Below are positions 1 through 12,900 of a stretch of DNA of 64,000 bases, one piece after another. The stretch is from Pyrocephalus nanus (taxonomy: Eukaryota > Chordata > Aves > Passeriformes > Tyrannidae). Below the pieces are notes generated by a model. That model was not told the origin of the DNA. It did not search any database and was given only the letters and a program-made list of their open reading frames with translations. Each line of letters starts with the position of its first letter. Positions within the stretch are counted from its first letter, which is position 1. The DNA lies in contig CM076269.1 of assembly GCA_038380795.1 (NCBI GenBank), positions 6,510,001 through 6,574,000 on the forward strand, written 5' to 3'. The position numbers were made by a program, and so were the translations under genes.

Positions 1-3000
1 AATATAGAACTCCAGGTTAATCTTCTGTTGAGGGAAACAAAACAACAACAAAACATTCAGCATGAGATAAATCATAACTGTGTTATGCAGGTGAAGCCTC
101 CCATAAATCCAGCAGAGCCATTCTTGAATCTGAGCATGGTGCCAGAGCCATGCTAAAGACGCTGCTGTGATGCATCCAACCATTCATGGTTCTCTGTGGG
201 GGCATGTGATACACAACACAGGACCATGACAGACATTTCTTCACTGTTCTTGAAAATGTTTGAACATTTTGCATGTGACACTGTGCAAAATAGAGCCAAA
301 GCATCATCCTTCACTGTGATACTGCCACTGATAAAAATATGCACCTTCCAGTTCTACAGCACGATTATTTGGGCAGAGCTTCACCCTCTCTGCACAGTTC
401 TGCATTGCAATATGCAGATGTACATTTCTGCCGGGTAAAACAGGCTCAAAATTGTGTAAAAAAGACTTCAGTATTTCCCATGCAATTTATTTTTGCTTAT
501 AAAGAAAAATAACTGCAAATGTTTTGTCTTACTCTGCTTTGTAGCAGTAATTCAACAGAACAACTCCCAAAAGCAAGTGCCTTGAAGGCCTCTTTGCTTG
601 TAGCTCCCTCTGTGATTCTGCAGCAGCTCTTGCTTTAAAAGAAAACAGTAGGACCCACTGGCACAGAAGTGCCTGCTCTGCCCGTACCCTTCCCATGTCA
701 TCAGTGGGAAACAGTGAATGTTCACCTTTGATCACTGTGTACAGTGCCATTGATTGGCAGCAGATATAGCAATGACCAGCACTGAAGAGCAATACCAGAG
801 CAGATGCCGCTGGATTACCCAGTTTCCCCAAACTCTTAAAACTTCTGGACCTGAAGAAATGATGTGACCAGTGACAAACCCACCCCTGTCACCTGACCAC
901 CACGGGGCCAGTAAGAGCCATCCCGGCGACCAGAGTTCAGATCTTTCTGCCTCAACAGAGGGATGGAGAAGAGTTCTTCTGGCAGGACAGGCATTATGAT
1001 GCTTATCCCTGTACTCCCTGGCAGCCAGCAGGGACTCTGGCCAATGAAATACAACATGTAGCTCTGCAGACACAAGCCTTCCCTGCACACAAAACTTGCT
1101 CAGGCGACTGGAGAATACTGAGCTACAGGGAAGTCCCATGAAATAGGAAGGCAGTTTGTATTGTGCAGTTCATGTGACAGCAGTGTCAGCTCTTCTAAAG
1201 AGTCTCTGATGGGGGGAGAACATCATTTGGTATGTGAAACTAATATAATACAGATTTACTTTCCCTTGGCAGAAAACCAATGTACGATACACAGCGACTG
1301 TTTGGTTTAATTAAACAGCCTAGAGAGAGTAATAATGTATCTTATTAAGCCTCTGCTATGTTCAAATGTTAGCTAATGCAATATCAATGTCTGACCATGC
1401 TTCACAGGAAAAGGAACATTTGATTGTGTTTGACTCTAATACAATAAATTGTTTGCTCCTGCCAAAACTTTATGCTGTGCTATAGAGGACCAACACTGCA
1501 ATAAAGCACACATCTGCTATTTGGAGATACAGCACTGAGGAGAAAGATTAGCATTGACAGGATGAAACACCACATAGGATTTTCTTCCTCTCCAAGCATA
1601 CAGAAATTAAAACCAAGATTAAGTAACACTATTTTCGTGAGATAATTTCCCCATCACAAACAGAATTTGATGAGATCAGATGCACACTGGCATATCACCA
1701 TAAAACAGAACATGTTGTGGAGTCTCAAAACAGTGATTTGATGAAGTGAGCAGATAATCTAGTTAAACAGGGTATTTGTAAAGCATGAATGTCCTTCACA
1801 CAGAAGTCAGCGACCTAAGTCATACTTATTTTAGAACAACTAGGCAGAATTCTTTATAGAAACATAGTTACTAACACAAAGTAATCAAGAAGCACAGTGA
1901 GATATTTAACAATAGACTAGAACAATTTGTGTCCTAGGACAAATGAAAATGCTGGTGTAAACTGTGATTTGTGTTGTGTCATGGTATACTTTGTTTTCAA
2001 GCTGTTTCCAAAAGAAGGTGGCTACAAACAGAGATGCAGAGGCACAGATAACTAAAATAACTTTCCATAGATTATCCAGCAAGAAATTCACCTGCAGAAC
2101 ATGGGTGACCTGAGCCTCAGCTTAGTATTCAATTATCAAGTTATCCAGTCTAACACAGTATCACTGGAGTATTATTTTCTAAGCTCTTTTAGGATGCTCA
2201 CTCAAAAAAAATTGTTGATAAAAGTGTCACAGAGAATATTTGAAAGTGACCTGGTGTGCTGAAATTTCTTTGAAGATCTTTTTTTGTTCATCAAAACCTT
2301 TTTCAAATAATCTGGTTACAACATTTGTTTGTGAGGGAACAGTGGCCTTTCCACATATCATCTTCACCTAAAGATTAGGCTTCCAGATCTCTCATTTGGA
2401 AACCCTGACATTCCACAGATAGCTCATCTACCCAGATAGGTGTTTAAAAACATTTATCCAGTCATTAATTTCAAAGTATTTAAAAAGTAATTTCTTAAGT
2501 CAGCCCACAATAACTATTTAACTGCTTTTTCTGGTCTTTCTTCCTTACCCTCCCACAGAACCTATAAACCACTCTATTTCACATCTTTCTGCACACTAAA
2601 TATAGTCCAGATTTGCAATTGTCCATCCTATTCAGAAAGTTTTTAAACATTGCTAGAGTAATTACCAGTTAGATGTACCACTTCCAGACACTGCTGTGTC
2701 TGAGCAGAACAGCATTTCAGTGTTCCACATTTCTTCTCCTCACATTCATTACTTTATCAAAGGAAAACATGTTGAGCATTCTCCATTACAGAACAAAATA
2801 ATCCAGTGCATTGTTAATATAACACATGAGTTCCTAATGGAAAAAAAATCCCTTTATTCTCAGACACAAAGATATTGTGGCCTTAAAATGGACAATAACA
2901 GTCCAGTCACTGGCACATTAGAAGTTTGCCACCTTGTGCCTCAACTAGTAGACCAAGCAGCAGACAAGCTTTGTGTTTGCACACAAGCTTCACAAGAGTT

Positions 3001-6000
3001 ATGATATGTTCCTAAACAATAATGGTATTTCTTCTCTCCCTTTACAGTCATACATATTCATAGGCACTTCAAGTGTAGGAACTGTTTCACCCACGGCCAT
3101 GCTGCAAATTTAAGCCGGGAAATAAATTTCATATTTCAGTTGAGGTTCTCTGGAAGATTTTGACATAATTACCAATTTCCTGCAATTTAGGTAGGATCAC
3201 AGAATTAACATTTTATTAAATATATAATGTCACCTACTGATGGCAATTTCAGAAGAGTCAGCAGAGGGATGACCTTCTGAAATTGTTTGTCTTTGAGATA
3301 GGGAGAAATTAAATGGGAGAATGAAGTAAATAAATGTTTGTGTGCATTTACAGGAGAACATAGAAACACAACCCAATGCTGTCTGCTCTTACACTCCAAG
3401 GGTATCTGTCAGCATGGACACAGCAGAACCCATCCCCATTAGGTCTTCTATTGCAGTAGCACCCACAAGTAAGAATGGGAATAAATAGGCAGGTGTCAAA
3501 GTCTCATAGCAGCATTTGCTCCAGCCTTTAAGCAGAAAATAATGAATAACCAGGCTCCAGTATCTCTGAATGCCATAGCTGCCTTCTAAGAGACTTACCA
3601 GTGTCATCCTACAATATGATATTAAAGTCATCATTTTCTGCTTAGAGGTGGAATGCAAAATGATTCATATGCCCTATAAAAATCATCATGCAATTTAATT
3701 CTCTCAAGTGTCTTTCCTTTGTGCTTACAAGCAGTAGCAGAGTTTTTCTCCCACACGCTCTGTTTCTTAAGTAAATCTGTAATTACCTGGATGACCCAGG
3801 TTACAGAGTTCCAGAAAACAAAGGCAGACTTGGTCCGTCTTTTCTCTGTGTCTCAAAACAGAAATCATTTACTAGACTGACAGAGACAATGATTGAACCT
3901 CACTTCCTTAGAAAACAACAGTTAACATTTTCTCCCTTGAAAAGAATGGTCTTTATCTCTTCTTGCCACTTACCATATAAAACCAACAAAAATAAACAAG
4001 CAAACGAATTTCTGCTCTAAAGTTCATTTGAATCCCTACCTTTGTGACACCCACTTTCCACTGTTCTACTGAGTCAGTCTGAAGTTTCTGTCAGCTTGAG
4101 AAATATACATATAAATTAGGGAGTGAGGAAAATGAAAGAAATCATGGATTAAGGAAAAGAACTCGCATATACTGACAAGAGAGGAAACAGTCAAAGTAGT
4201 ACAGAAACCGATTCACGATGAGAAAATATATTCTCACTTGTCTGCATTTTTATTTCATTCCCTGAATGCCTTTGGAAGGTCAGTCATTAAAGAGAAAAAG
4301 GAAAGAAATATGTTAATAGATAGTGCTGATACGATGAAACTTAGATTTTGAACAGTGCAATTATGATTCTTAAGGAAACAGATATTTAATAAATAAATAA
4401 ATATCAATAAATGCCATAACAAAAGGATAAATGTGCATTGAGCCCAGAACATGAGCCACTAGAGAGCCAAGTGATGCAGGAAGAAGCCAGCTCTGTCCAC
4501 CAGCTGTCGCTTCAATATGGATTTTATTAATTCTTGGGCATAGCAATTGGTTTAGTGAGAGAGCATCCAAAAGCCTTCTTCACTCTAATATTTCATACAG
4601 GGGGGTGGGATGAACTCCTTGCAATGTTTTATACAAGCTGCTAAAACCATGTCTTGTCATTAGCTGTAGAGAATGTAAGAGCCTCCAGGCAGACTTTGTG
4701 CTCTTGCTGCTAAACGGCTGTCGGGAGCAAACGGGCATAAAACAGCTGGCACAGCATAAGGAGTTTGCCCCTTGTCATTCAGAAGAGATCCAGAAATGCC
4801 AAAAACACTGGCTCCTTGATGCTTCCCAGGTACAGGATCTCTCAGAGGAAAATTTTTCATGGGTCTCAAAGACATCCATTTTATCTCACCATAAGTTATT
4901 TTGGCAATGCTTACAGTGGGGACACCAGAAAACAGAAGCACAATGTGCCCCTAATAAAAACCAAAGGAAAACTGACCATTCAGCATCATGTGGTCAGCAG
5001 TCAATATTCAGCTAGAAAGGACCAGTCCTTCCCCTTTCAGCTCCAGAGAGTTCTGTCCAGTGCCTTGGGTCACTCTTTAAGGATGTGTGGCACTTGTCTC
5101 CCTCTGACTATCCAAGGGAACATGAGGTGGAATTCAAACTGTCTGGATGTGGTACACATTTTCAAGTCTCCCTTGAAATTCCTGGGTTTGGATGCCTGGT
5201 AAGATGAATTATACCCAAATCACTTTTCTTACATCTACCTTCTCCCCAGATATTTTCCCCAAAATTTGAAAGGGCCAGCATAAGTCCTTACCAAAAAAAA
5301 AAAAAAGTTAAATACTTCCAAGAACATTTTCTCTTGCCATTCTTTATAACCTCTGACAAGTTAGTCCTACAGTGTCATCTCCAGTTTTGCAGACAGTGCA
5401 AGCCACACCTTATTTGAGACACTATTTCAGAGATATGCCACTATCTCCTTTGTAACCATAGGGACAACATCTTTCCATTCATCCTCCCACAGATTACCTG
5501 CTCCATTCATCCTTGTAAACACCATAGCAACAACAGCAATTATTTACACAAGAAATTAATAGTAGGAAAGGGGGTTTCTATTTTTAAAAACCTTCTGAAG
5601 GTTAAAAACCTTACCAAAAAAAAAAAAAAGTTTCCTCATCTTGCTTCCAGAGAAAGGAAAATGCCAGCTTAGAAACACCCTTCTTCTCGGTGATATGAGG
5701 CACAAAAGCCAATTTTTCTGTTTTCCTTTACATGGTCTGACAATGTCTTTTAAGTGTCCCTGCAGAAGCAGCTTGCAAACACTCAAGTACCACTAACTCT
5801 TCATGATCTTCCAGCAATTCTTCATAGCACTTCAAGCATTTTTTTCCCCAATATTTCATTAATGTTCCATGAGCTGTTGTCTCTCAAATAATATGTATCA
5901 CTCCAATCCAGTTGCCCTTCAGAAGCATTTACCAATCTGGTTGCATGGCAGGTTCTCAGTCTAAATAAAGGTACATCTTAATGATTGGCATAATCTGACA

Positions 6001-7455
6001 TGACTCCTTAGTGCCTCAAGGTGGATGGAGAAGAGACTTCTGCCAATCCACGGTTCACACAGGAAAAGGATGGCATGGCCATAAATACTGCTTTCCTGCC
6101 TGTCTTTAAAAGTAAGGGATGCTTTTATCCACAGAAGAGCATGGAACTTCCTTCAAGGAGCTTAAACCTTACTCTGGTGCGCCCATCAGTCACCCCGAAA
6201 GGAGCTAAACTCAGAGTTTTGGCCTCAGAGTGGGAGGTCAGCAACATGCATATTCTGGTGCTGCCTCTTTGTCTGCTTGCTTCTCTCACCTGCCAGCGCA
6301 GATAACAACACCTCCTGAGGATTAGCTGACGTTGTTTAAGCACTTTGAAGATATAAAGCCTCACAGTGCGTACAAGTTAAGTATTAATTCATCAGCCAGG
6401 CTGATTCCCTCTTTGACCCCTCTGCAAAGATGTCCAGTTAGTGTCAGCCCCGGCAGTTTTTGCAATTCAGGCACCTGTCCACCAGCTCCTGGACTGAAGC
6501 CAGCAATTCACACAGGACACAGAAGAGCCGTCAGATGGTAGAAACATTTGGTCATGACAGGCCTGAATTGGATTTGAAAGGGTGACCTGGAGGTGAAAGG
6601 CTCTATCAAGAAGCCACTTCTGTTCAAATGCATATTAAATTAGAGAGGTGCCAAAGAGACAATGTTAGGACCTAGATCAAGTTTAGACAAGACTTTTGGC
6701 TCAGCTGCGTGGACAATTCTTGTATAATTTTTACCCTAAAGGATTATGAACCAGAAAATACACCCTTCTGGATTTTGGGTCTGACCCCAAGCCAAAACTG
6801 GAAGTGTGAGCCTGAAGAGGGACAGTCTGTTTCATCCTTTCTCTGTCCATCATATAGAAGCAAACATGCACATCCATTCAGCACCGTGGGTTTTGACCTC
6901 CACAAGTTCTGAAGTCTTTAGTTGCCCAAAATATTAGAATACAGCAGTGGAACTGAAATGGGTCTTGGGGCATCACCTCACCCCAAGCTTTGCTGAGCTC
7001 ACTTGGCTCTGCGGGTCTCAAACATGACTTTTGTGTCCCAACCACGTGCCCCACAGAACAAGCTCTATAAATCCTACTTTGCTCACTTCTCTGGTACTGA
7101 ACAGCATTGGCCCTACAGAAAGAGGGCTCTTCAGAAAAGAGAGAGGAGATCTGTGACAAAAGAATCAACAGCTTTTTGGAAGAGGGAAGAAATCCTACTA
7201 TAAGCAAAGAATTAATGTAAGAAAGAGCAAGAGGGAAAGGGACAGTTAAGGAGAGCAAGGGAGAGAGAAGCTGAGGCAGTAACTGTTTCACTCATAATTA
7301 AAGCAAGAAAATAAGGTTATGAAACAGAAATATCTAAATAACCATGTTTTCACCAGATAATAAAATTTGTCTCTGGTCTGGTTCTGAAGGTTCTCTCAGC
7401 TGAAATGCTCCCAAGTAGCTGGTTTGAAGGTTTTAGCACTCCTTGGTGCTGCTCC
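1..7455. other. Intronic stretch with no recognisable feature
   Basis: AT-rich unique-looking sequence. It holds only short simple tracts: A14 at 5293-5306 and again at 5616-5629, and an (AAAT)n run near 4390-4402. A 21-bp word at 5879-5899 recurs at 7849-7869. The longest open frame (4765-5202, plus) has no recognisable domain and overlaps other open frames on both strands, as expected by chance. Confidence 0.6.
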
Positions 7456-7459
7456 TTAG

Positions 7460-7550
7460 ACAGCCACTTGCTTGCTGTGTGACAATACACAAGTCATTTA
7501 ACATCTTCAGGCATCATTAATTGCTGCTTATACACCTGCAACTATATTAA
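7460..7550 (+). repeat. MIR/CORE-SINE-like fragment
   Basis: The segment cttgctgtgtgacaatacac followed by aagtcatttaacatcttcag tracks the well-known MIR core (CTAGCTGTGTGACCTTGGGCAAGTCACTTAACCTC-type) with moderate divergence. Only the core is recognisable. There is no clear tRNA-like head, poly-A tail or target duplication, which fits an ancient amniote insertion. Confidence 0.6.
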
Positions 7551-7559
7551 GGTCAAGAA

Positions 7560-9280
7560 TTCCCATTCATCTACCCACTTCAGAGCAGTATTAATAGCTT
7601 TGTCTTTTACCACTAACTTTTAATTATACCTCTGCAGAATCTTCTGACCAAGGAACACAGTCTTTACAACTACATAAATAAGGCCCAAAGACATTGCCTG
7701 CCTCTCCTCTAATTACAAAGGCAAAGAGTGGTAGAATAAAAACAATGGCTAGGAGTTATGGCTCCCTGTCCCCTAATTTCCTAGGAACCCTTGCAGTTGG
7801 ACAAACTGTGTGTATGCAAATCAAACTCTATAACAACCAGTTTCTCTAGTCTCTCAAATAATATGTATCGTTATTCACTATTTCTTACTAAATAAGTAAC
7901 AGCTGGCAGAATATAAAGTCATCAGGCAGAAGACCTAAGGCAAACATAATTAAGTGTTTTTTAAATTAACTTATACTGCAGAACTCACTGCCACCAGACT
8001 TTGGCCAAAACACAGGTGAACACAAAGATCAATTAGATAAATTCAAAGAAAAAGATTCCATTATGTTATTCCACTCGAAGCAATGAACATAATTTCTCAA
8101 TCAGAAAATCCTGAAATTACACATTGTCAGAAGCCTTTCTCACTTCTTAGTCTATCCCTTAGCATCTGCAATAAGTCACTGGATACTGAGCCAAATAGAC
8201 CTTGGGTTTGATGTAGCATCACTGTTTTTATTTTCCAATTAGACCTTAATTTATGCTGCAGAATGAGACTTCTGCAGTTCCTGAAAGTTAAGGTGTTGAT
8301 TGGTGGTGAAAAGTATTTATATTTCTACAGTGTAAACTGTCTACTCTGAAAAGAGATTAAACAAATTACTCTAAGGTAGACCCTGCTCTATATAAAGCTT
8401 TCAGCTCAACAAACCCCCAAACCACGGATAACTACAAGCTGGACATCCAAGGTAATTTTTACACGTGCAAAATTTTTTAAACAGGCCCTTGAGTGGCTTT
8501 TCCCACCTACTAAGAACACAAGCAGAAAACTGGATTAGTTGGACCAATTAGAGGATCTTGCCAGTCAGGTGGAAGGAGACAACACTGAATGTGTCATTCA
8601 AGGGTTATGTGGCCATCCAACTTCCTTGAGAAGACAGGAAGGCTTGGATGGATGTTGTGCAAATGCCTTACTAGTGACTGACAGCTGGAAACCAAACTAA
8701 CTCACTAAACTAACTCACTCTCTTTGTCTTCCTGGCACAGCCTTGCCACAGGCAGAAGCTATCCATGGTCATTAGTCTTACTCTGTTCCTTTCCAAGTTG
8801 TGTCTTTTGTTTCCTTTCTTGTACTCAGGGCAAGCAACAAGCACATCCAAGTAAGAGATAAAAGTGAAAGCTGATAAACAGGAACACAAGGACACTGAAA
8901 GAGATTAGGGACTATACATCAGACATAAATGCTGAGGGGAGGGACAGCATGCAAATACAATATAGAATTGTCCCTGATACTCTCCAGCTGACCCAGGATT
9001 CATCCACAACAGGAAGAACAGGGCTTCTTGAGTTTGTCCTACTCAGAGAGAGCTCAGCATAGCATTTAGCACCAATCTGGAGGAGGTTTTCTTTCAGCTT
9101 TACATCTAGCAGTATTTATTATCTGCACAGTGCTATAAAAGCTAAAATGTAATGGACATTTTGGAAGGATCTCCTTTCACAACTGAAAGCACAACATACC
9201 ATGCCTTTTGCAAGGCATTTATCAGCACCAGTTATATCTGAAACTTTCTTCCTGCAATATCCCACCACTCACACTGGCCA
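7560..9280. other. Intronic stretch with no recognisable feature
   Basis: No coding segment, RNA gene or named repeat seen. A short hairpin (atgcctt-ttgc-aaggcat) lies near 9201-9219, just before the CR1 fragment. Confidence 0.5.
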
Positions 9281-9282
9281 GT

Positions 9283-9910
9283 GGTGCCCTGGGCTGCATC
9301 AAAAGCTGTGTGGCCAGCAGGATACGTAAGGTGATTCTCCCCCTCTGCTCTTGTGAGACCCCACCTGGAGTATTGCATCCAGTTCTGGGGCCCCCACTAT
9401 AAGAAGGATGTGGACCTGCAGGAGCAAATCCAGAGGAGACCATGAAGATGCTCCAAGGGCTGGAGCACCTCTCCTTTGGAGACAACTCAGAGAGGCGGGC
9501 TTTTTCACCCTGGAGAAGACTCCAGGAAAGCCTTATAGTACTTCTAGTACCTGAAGGGGGTGACAAGAGAGATAGGGAGGGACTTTTGACATGATCATGT
9601 AGTGACAGGACAAGGGGGAATGACACAAGATCATGTCGTGACAGGACAAGGGGGAATGGCATCTGACTGACAGGGGGCAAGTTTAGATTAGATATTAGGA
9701 AGAAAGTCTTTACTGTGTGGGCAGTAAGGAGGTGGCACAGGTTGTTCAGAGAAGTTGTGAATGCCCCATCTCTGGAATTGCTCAAAGCCGTGTTGGATGT
9801 GGCTTTGAGCAACCTGGCCTAGTGGAAGGTGTCACTGTCTATGGCAGGGTGCTGGAACTAAATGATCTGTAAGATCTCTTCCAACCCAAACTGTTCTGTG
9901 GTTCTATGAT
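9283..9910 (+). mobile_element. CR1 LINE, 5'-truncated 3' fragment
   Basis: A degenerate C-terminal part of CR1 ORF2 plus the short 3' UTR. Seen: one frame still reads [18 protein letters not shown] around 9359-9412. It is followed by shifted, stop-broken remains of the conserved CR1 C-terminus. The end is the classic avian 3' tail (gatctcttccaacccaaact, then gttctatgat). The copy is inactive because it lacks the endonuclease and most of the reverse transcriptase and carries frameshifts. It lies opposite to AGBL4 transcription. The long minus-strand open frame covering 9222-9812 is an antisense shadow of this element. Confidence 0.93.
9593..9664 (+). repeat. 36-bp tandem duplication inside the CR1 copy
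   Basis: Two adjacent copies start with gatcatgtagtgacaggaca (9593) and gatcatgtcgtgacaggaca (9629). Both continue with agggggaatg, a period of 36 bp with very few differences. It sits in the part of CR1 that normally reads as a single TSDRTRG-like coding segment, so it is probably a local duplication after or during insertion. Confidence 0.9.
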
Positions 9911-12900
9911 GTTGCTGCAGGCGATATCAGCTTGTGTTCTCTCTGTCAGACCAAATAGCAGGTCAGCTAACTGTGCCTGTTAAGTAGAGTCACAACATCT
10001 CAAAGACAATGTCTCCCCTGCAAGCACATACTGGGGATTTTTTATTTTGTTTTTTACCATTTCCTACAGAAAGAATATTCAGTTCTTGCAGAAGATGAGG
10101 GACTCAAGATTCAGCACAGTGCTGTAAGAAATAATCAGAATGACAGTAGCAAGATGACCCACCAGGGCATAACTAAACAAAGGTATAGTGAGACTCAGAA
10201 GGATATTTCCCACCAGACACAGCAGTAGCTGTCCCACATGACCAGTGGTTGACTTGGAGATTTAGGCAGTTTCTCCATACTTTTTCTTCTATGTGTGTAT
10301 ATATACACCTTTCTGTGTGTGTGTGTGCAAAAATGCATCTTTAAATACAAAAATATTTTAAACTCATTTTCTTCCTTCTTCTCCTCCTGTATCTGTTACA
10401 GCTGTAACTGGCCCTACAACAGCATTGCAATGTAAAGCAATATTGTTATTTTACCCCTGGGTAGGCAGATAAGCCCCAGACAGACACTCACTCTCTCCCC
10501 TCTGCAGCAGAATGGAGGAGAGAATCAGAAGGGTAAAAGTGAGAAAACAAGGCCTACCCTCTTATTCCAACAACAGACCACACAGCAAGGCAGGAACCAA
10601 CTACACACATCAGCAGAGTCAAAGTTCTCTGGAGGCAGAAAGCAACTGCACAAAACTTTGGCAGAAAACTCATGGGCAAACCAAACTTTCGGTGAACTCG
10701 CTTTGCTTTTCATAGTTTCCCTGGCAGTTTCCTCCTCTTTAGACTCCCACACACCACATTGTGAGTCTGAGAGAGTCCCAAGGTATATTTTAACTTGGGA
10801 TTTCTCTGAAGGGAGGAGGTTTCTGCTATCTCTGATGGCTGGAATCTGATCCTGTCATCATTAGCTTTCTTAGGGACTCTTCATTTGTTGAATATTGGTC
10901 TGTAATAAGAAGCAGGAAGGATAGTCATTTTTATAGCAACTACCTGCCAAAAGATTTCAATTCTTTATCCGTTCAAAAACCCACATCTGTCCATGTCTCC
11001 AGGCACTAGGGGAAGAAGCTCTGCATTAGTTATTTTTATTATCAACATAAAAATCTTTCCATTTATTTATTTATTAAGAAAAAAATCCCAGCTATCTACA
11101 AAACTCAGTTCGTTTTGTCCTTAGGCAGACATTTAAAGCTGTCTGCCAACGTCTTTTCTTAATAAAAAAAAATAAGCTAAAGTCTTTATTACACACTGTG
11201 TAACAAAATGTGACCAGATACATTCACCTAGCTGAGATGTGTGCCATCCATTTATCAGGCAGGATTTCTGTGACTGAAAGAGGAAACACGTGCTAAAGAA
11301 GGTGGCCCTATTTCTGAAACCTGGACACTGATGGGTTCTGACCACAGCTCTGAACCCCAAACATGCCCTGTCTCCCACAGGAAGCTGAGTCCATACTACA
11401 CTGAGGAGCAGGGAGTTACACTGAGCTCATTGTGACCCATCTCCAGACAGACAGACAGAAGAGACCTGTCAGTCCTGAGCAAAGAGGGCAAAGATGGCTG
11501 TACTGCTTTTGAGGCTCAAGTGCACATCTCTGTGCTGTGCTGTGCCAAGTGGCTTCTCCAGCTCTTTCCTAAAGAAGCAGAGGAGGGTGAAGCTTGGAGA
11601 CACCAATACATCCTCACCATAAGCCCTTCAATTCACCAGTCCAAGCTCTGAAAAAAAAAAAAAAACATTTCGAGGCTGGATCTTTGGTTTTGCTTCTTAA
11701 CTGTGATGTGGTAAAAATATACCCCAAACCACTCCTGTTACTTGCAGAGATGCCTCTTGTGCTCTAATGCGAGGACACTGTAGGTGATGCATCTCCTGCC
11801 CAAAATTTTGGGGCCTATATGACAGTGAGCAGAGTCTCTGAGAAGCAGGAAGGTTTTGGAGCCCTAGCTGGGGCAGGCGGTGGCAGAGCTGCTGCCTGCA
11901 CTCCTTCTAGGCTAGTGACTGGCATGTTAAACCCAAACAACACATCTTAGACTGACACCAGATGAAGCACATTAGGCAGATGGCATGTTTTCTCTGCACA
12001 AGCCAGTGCCAGAGTATTTCCTTCTAACGATCTTCTGCTCTTGTTCTCACAGCAAAATTAGTTTTAAAGTAAAAAGCAACAAACAAAAAAAATGTAACAC
12101 GAGGAGAGCAAAGATTACTATGTGGAAAAAATATCAACAAGAGCCAGGTTTTGTTCTTTCAATTCCATGGCTTTTATTTATATATATATATTGTTTATAA
12201 AAACAAACACCCTACTTTGTCAGACTTGAAAAGTCAAAATTTACATTTAAATGGAGGCATTTAGGTGGGATTTTTTTTTTCCCCTCTCATCTCTTGAATG
12301 CAGAGTACAAAAGATTAAAAACTCTCAATTTTCCTAAATGGAAGGATAACAGGCGAAGTTTGCATTCTGAGAGGTATTCATTTAGTGAACAATGTTCAAC
12401 TCTGCAAAGACCAAAGCCCAGCTGATCAAGGGGGAAAGAGCACTGGCTATTAGGCCTGACACAGATTTGCTCAACAGCTGAGACCAGGAGAAGCTGTGAT
12501 CCCATTGTGCCCTGTTCCCAAGGAGGAAATTATGCCAAATACAGCTCCCTGAGGGCAACACCTATGTTTCCAGATGTACAGTGGATCACTATCCAACTGA
12601 AAATCACTGCAATTTTAGAGATTTCAGTGCTACAATAGCCCTGGTTTCATTGCTGGAACAACTGCAGATTTTTAAAATGTGAGGTGGTCTGCTTGTAAGA
12701 AAAAATGAGAGGACTTAAAAGAAGTCCATAATTTCACAACATTAAAGCCATTGCAAAAAAAAAAATCAAAGTGGAGGCAAATACTGTGATGACCCTTAAA
12801 GATTGCTGTCAATTACCTTCCTTTCACTGTTTTTTTTTTCTTGTTTTCTTCCTGACAAGGAAAATAAGTACTGATTCTAACCAGGGAGTCTATCAAACAA

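Noticed and set aside
3190..3230. Possible CR1 start on the minus strand (ggatcacagaattaac)
   Set aside because: The match is under 15 bp and no further CR1 sequence follows.
4698..5202. Overlapping open frames of 93-145 codons on both strands
   Set aside because: They have no recognisable domain and no splice or promoter context, and they overlap each other in several frames. Chance is the simplest explanation.
5288..5632. Two identical ccttacc-A14-gtt words 323 bp apart
   Set aside because: The similarity is mostly the homopolymer. The non-A part is only 10 bp, and the flanks do not match.
9222..9812. 196-codon minus-strand open frame
   Set aside because: It is the antisense of the CR1 fragment. 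The sense strand explains the sequence.
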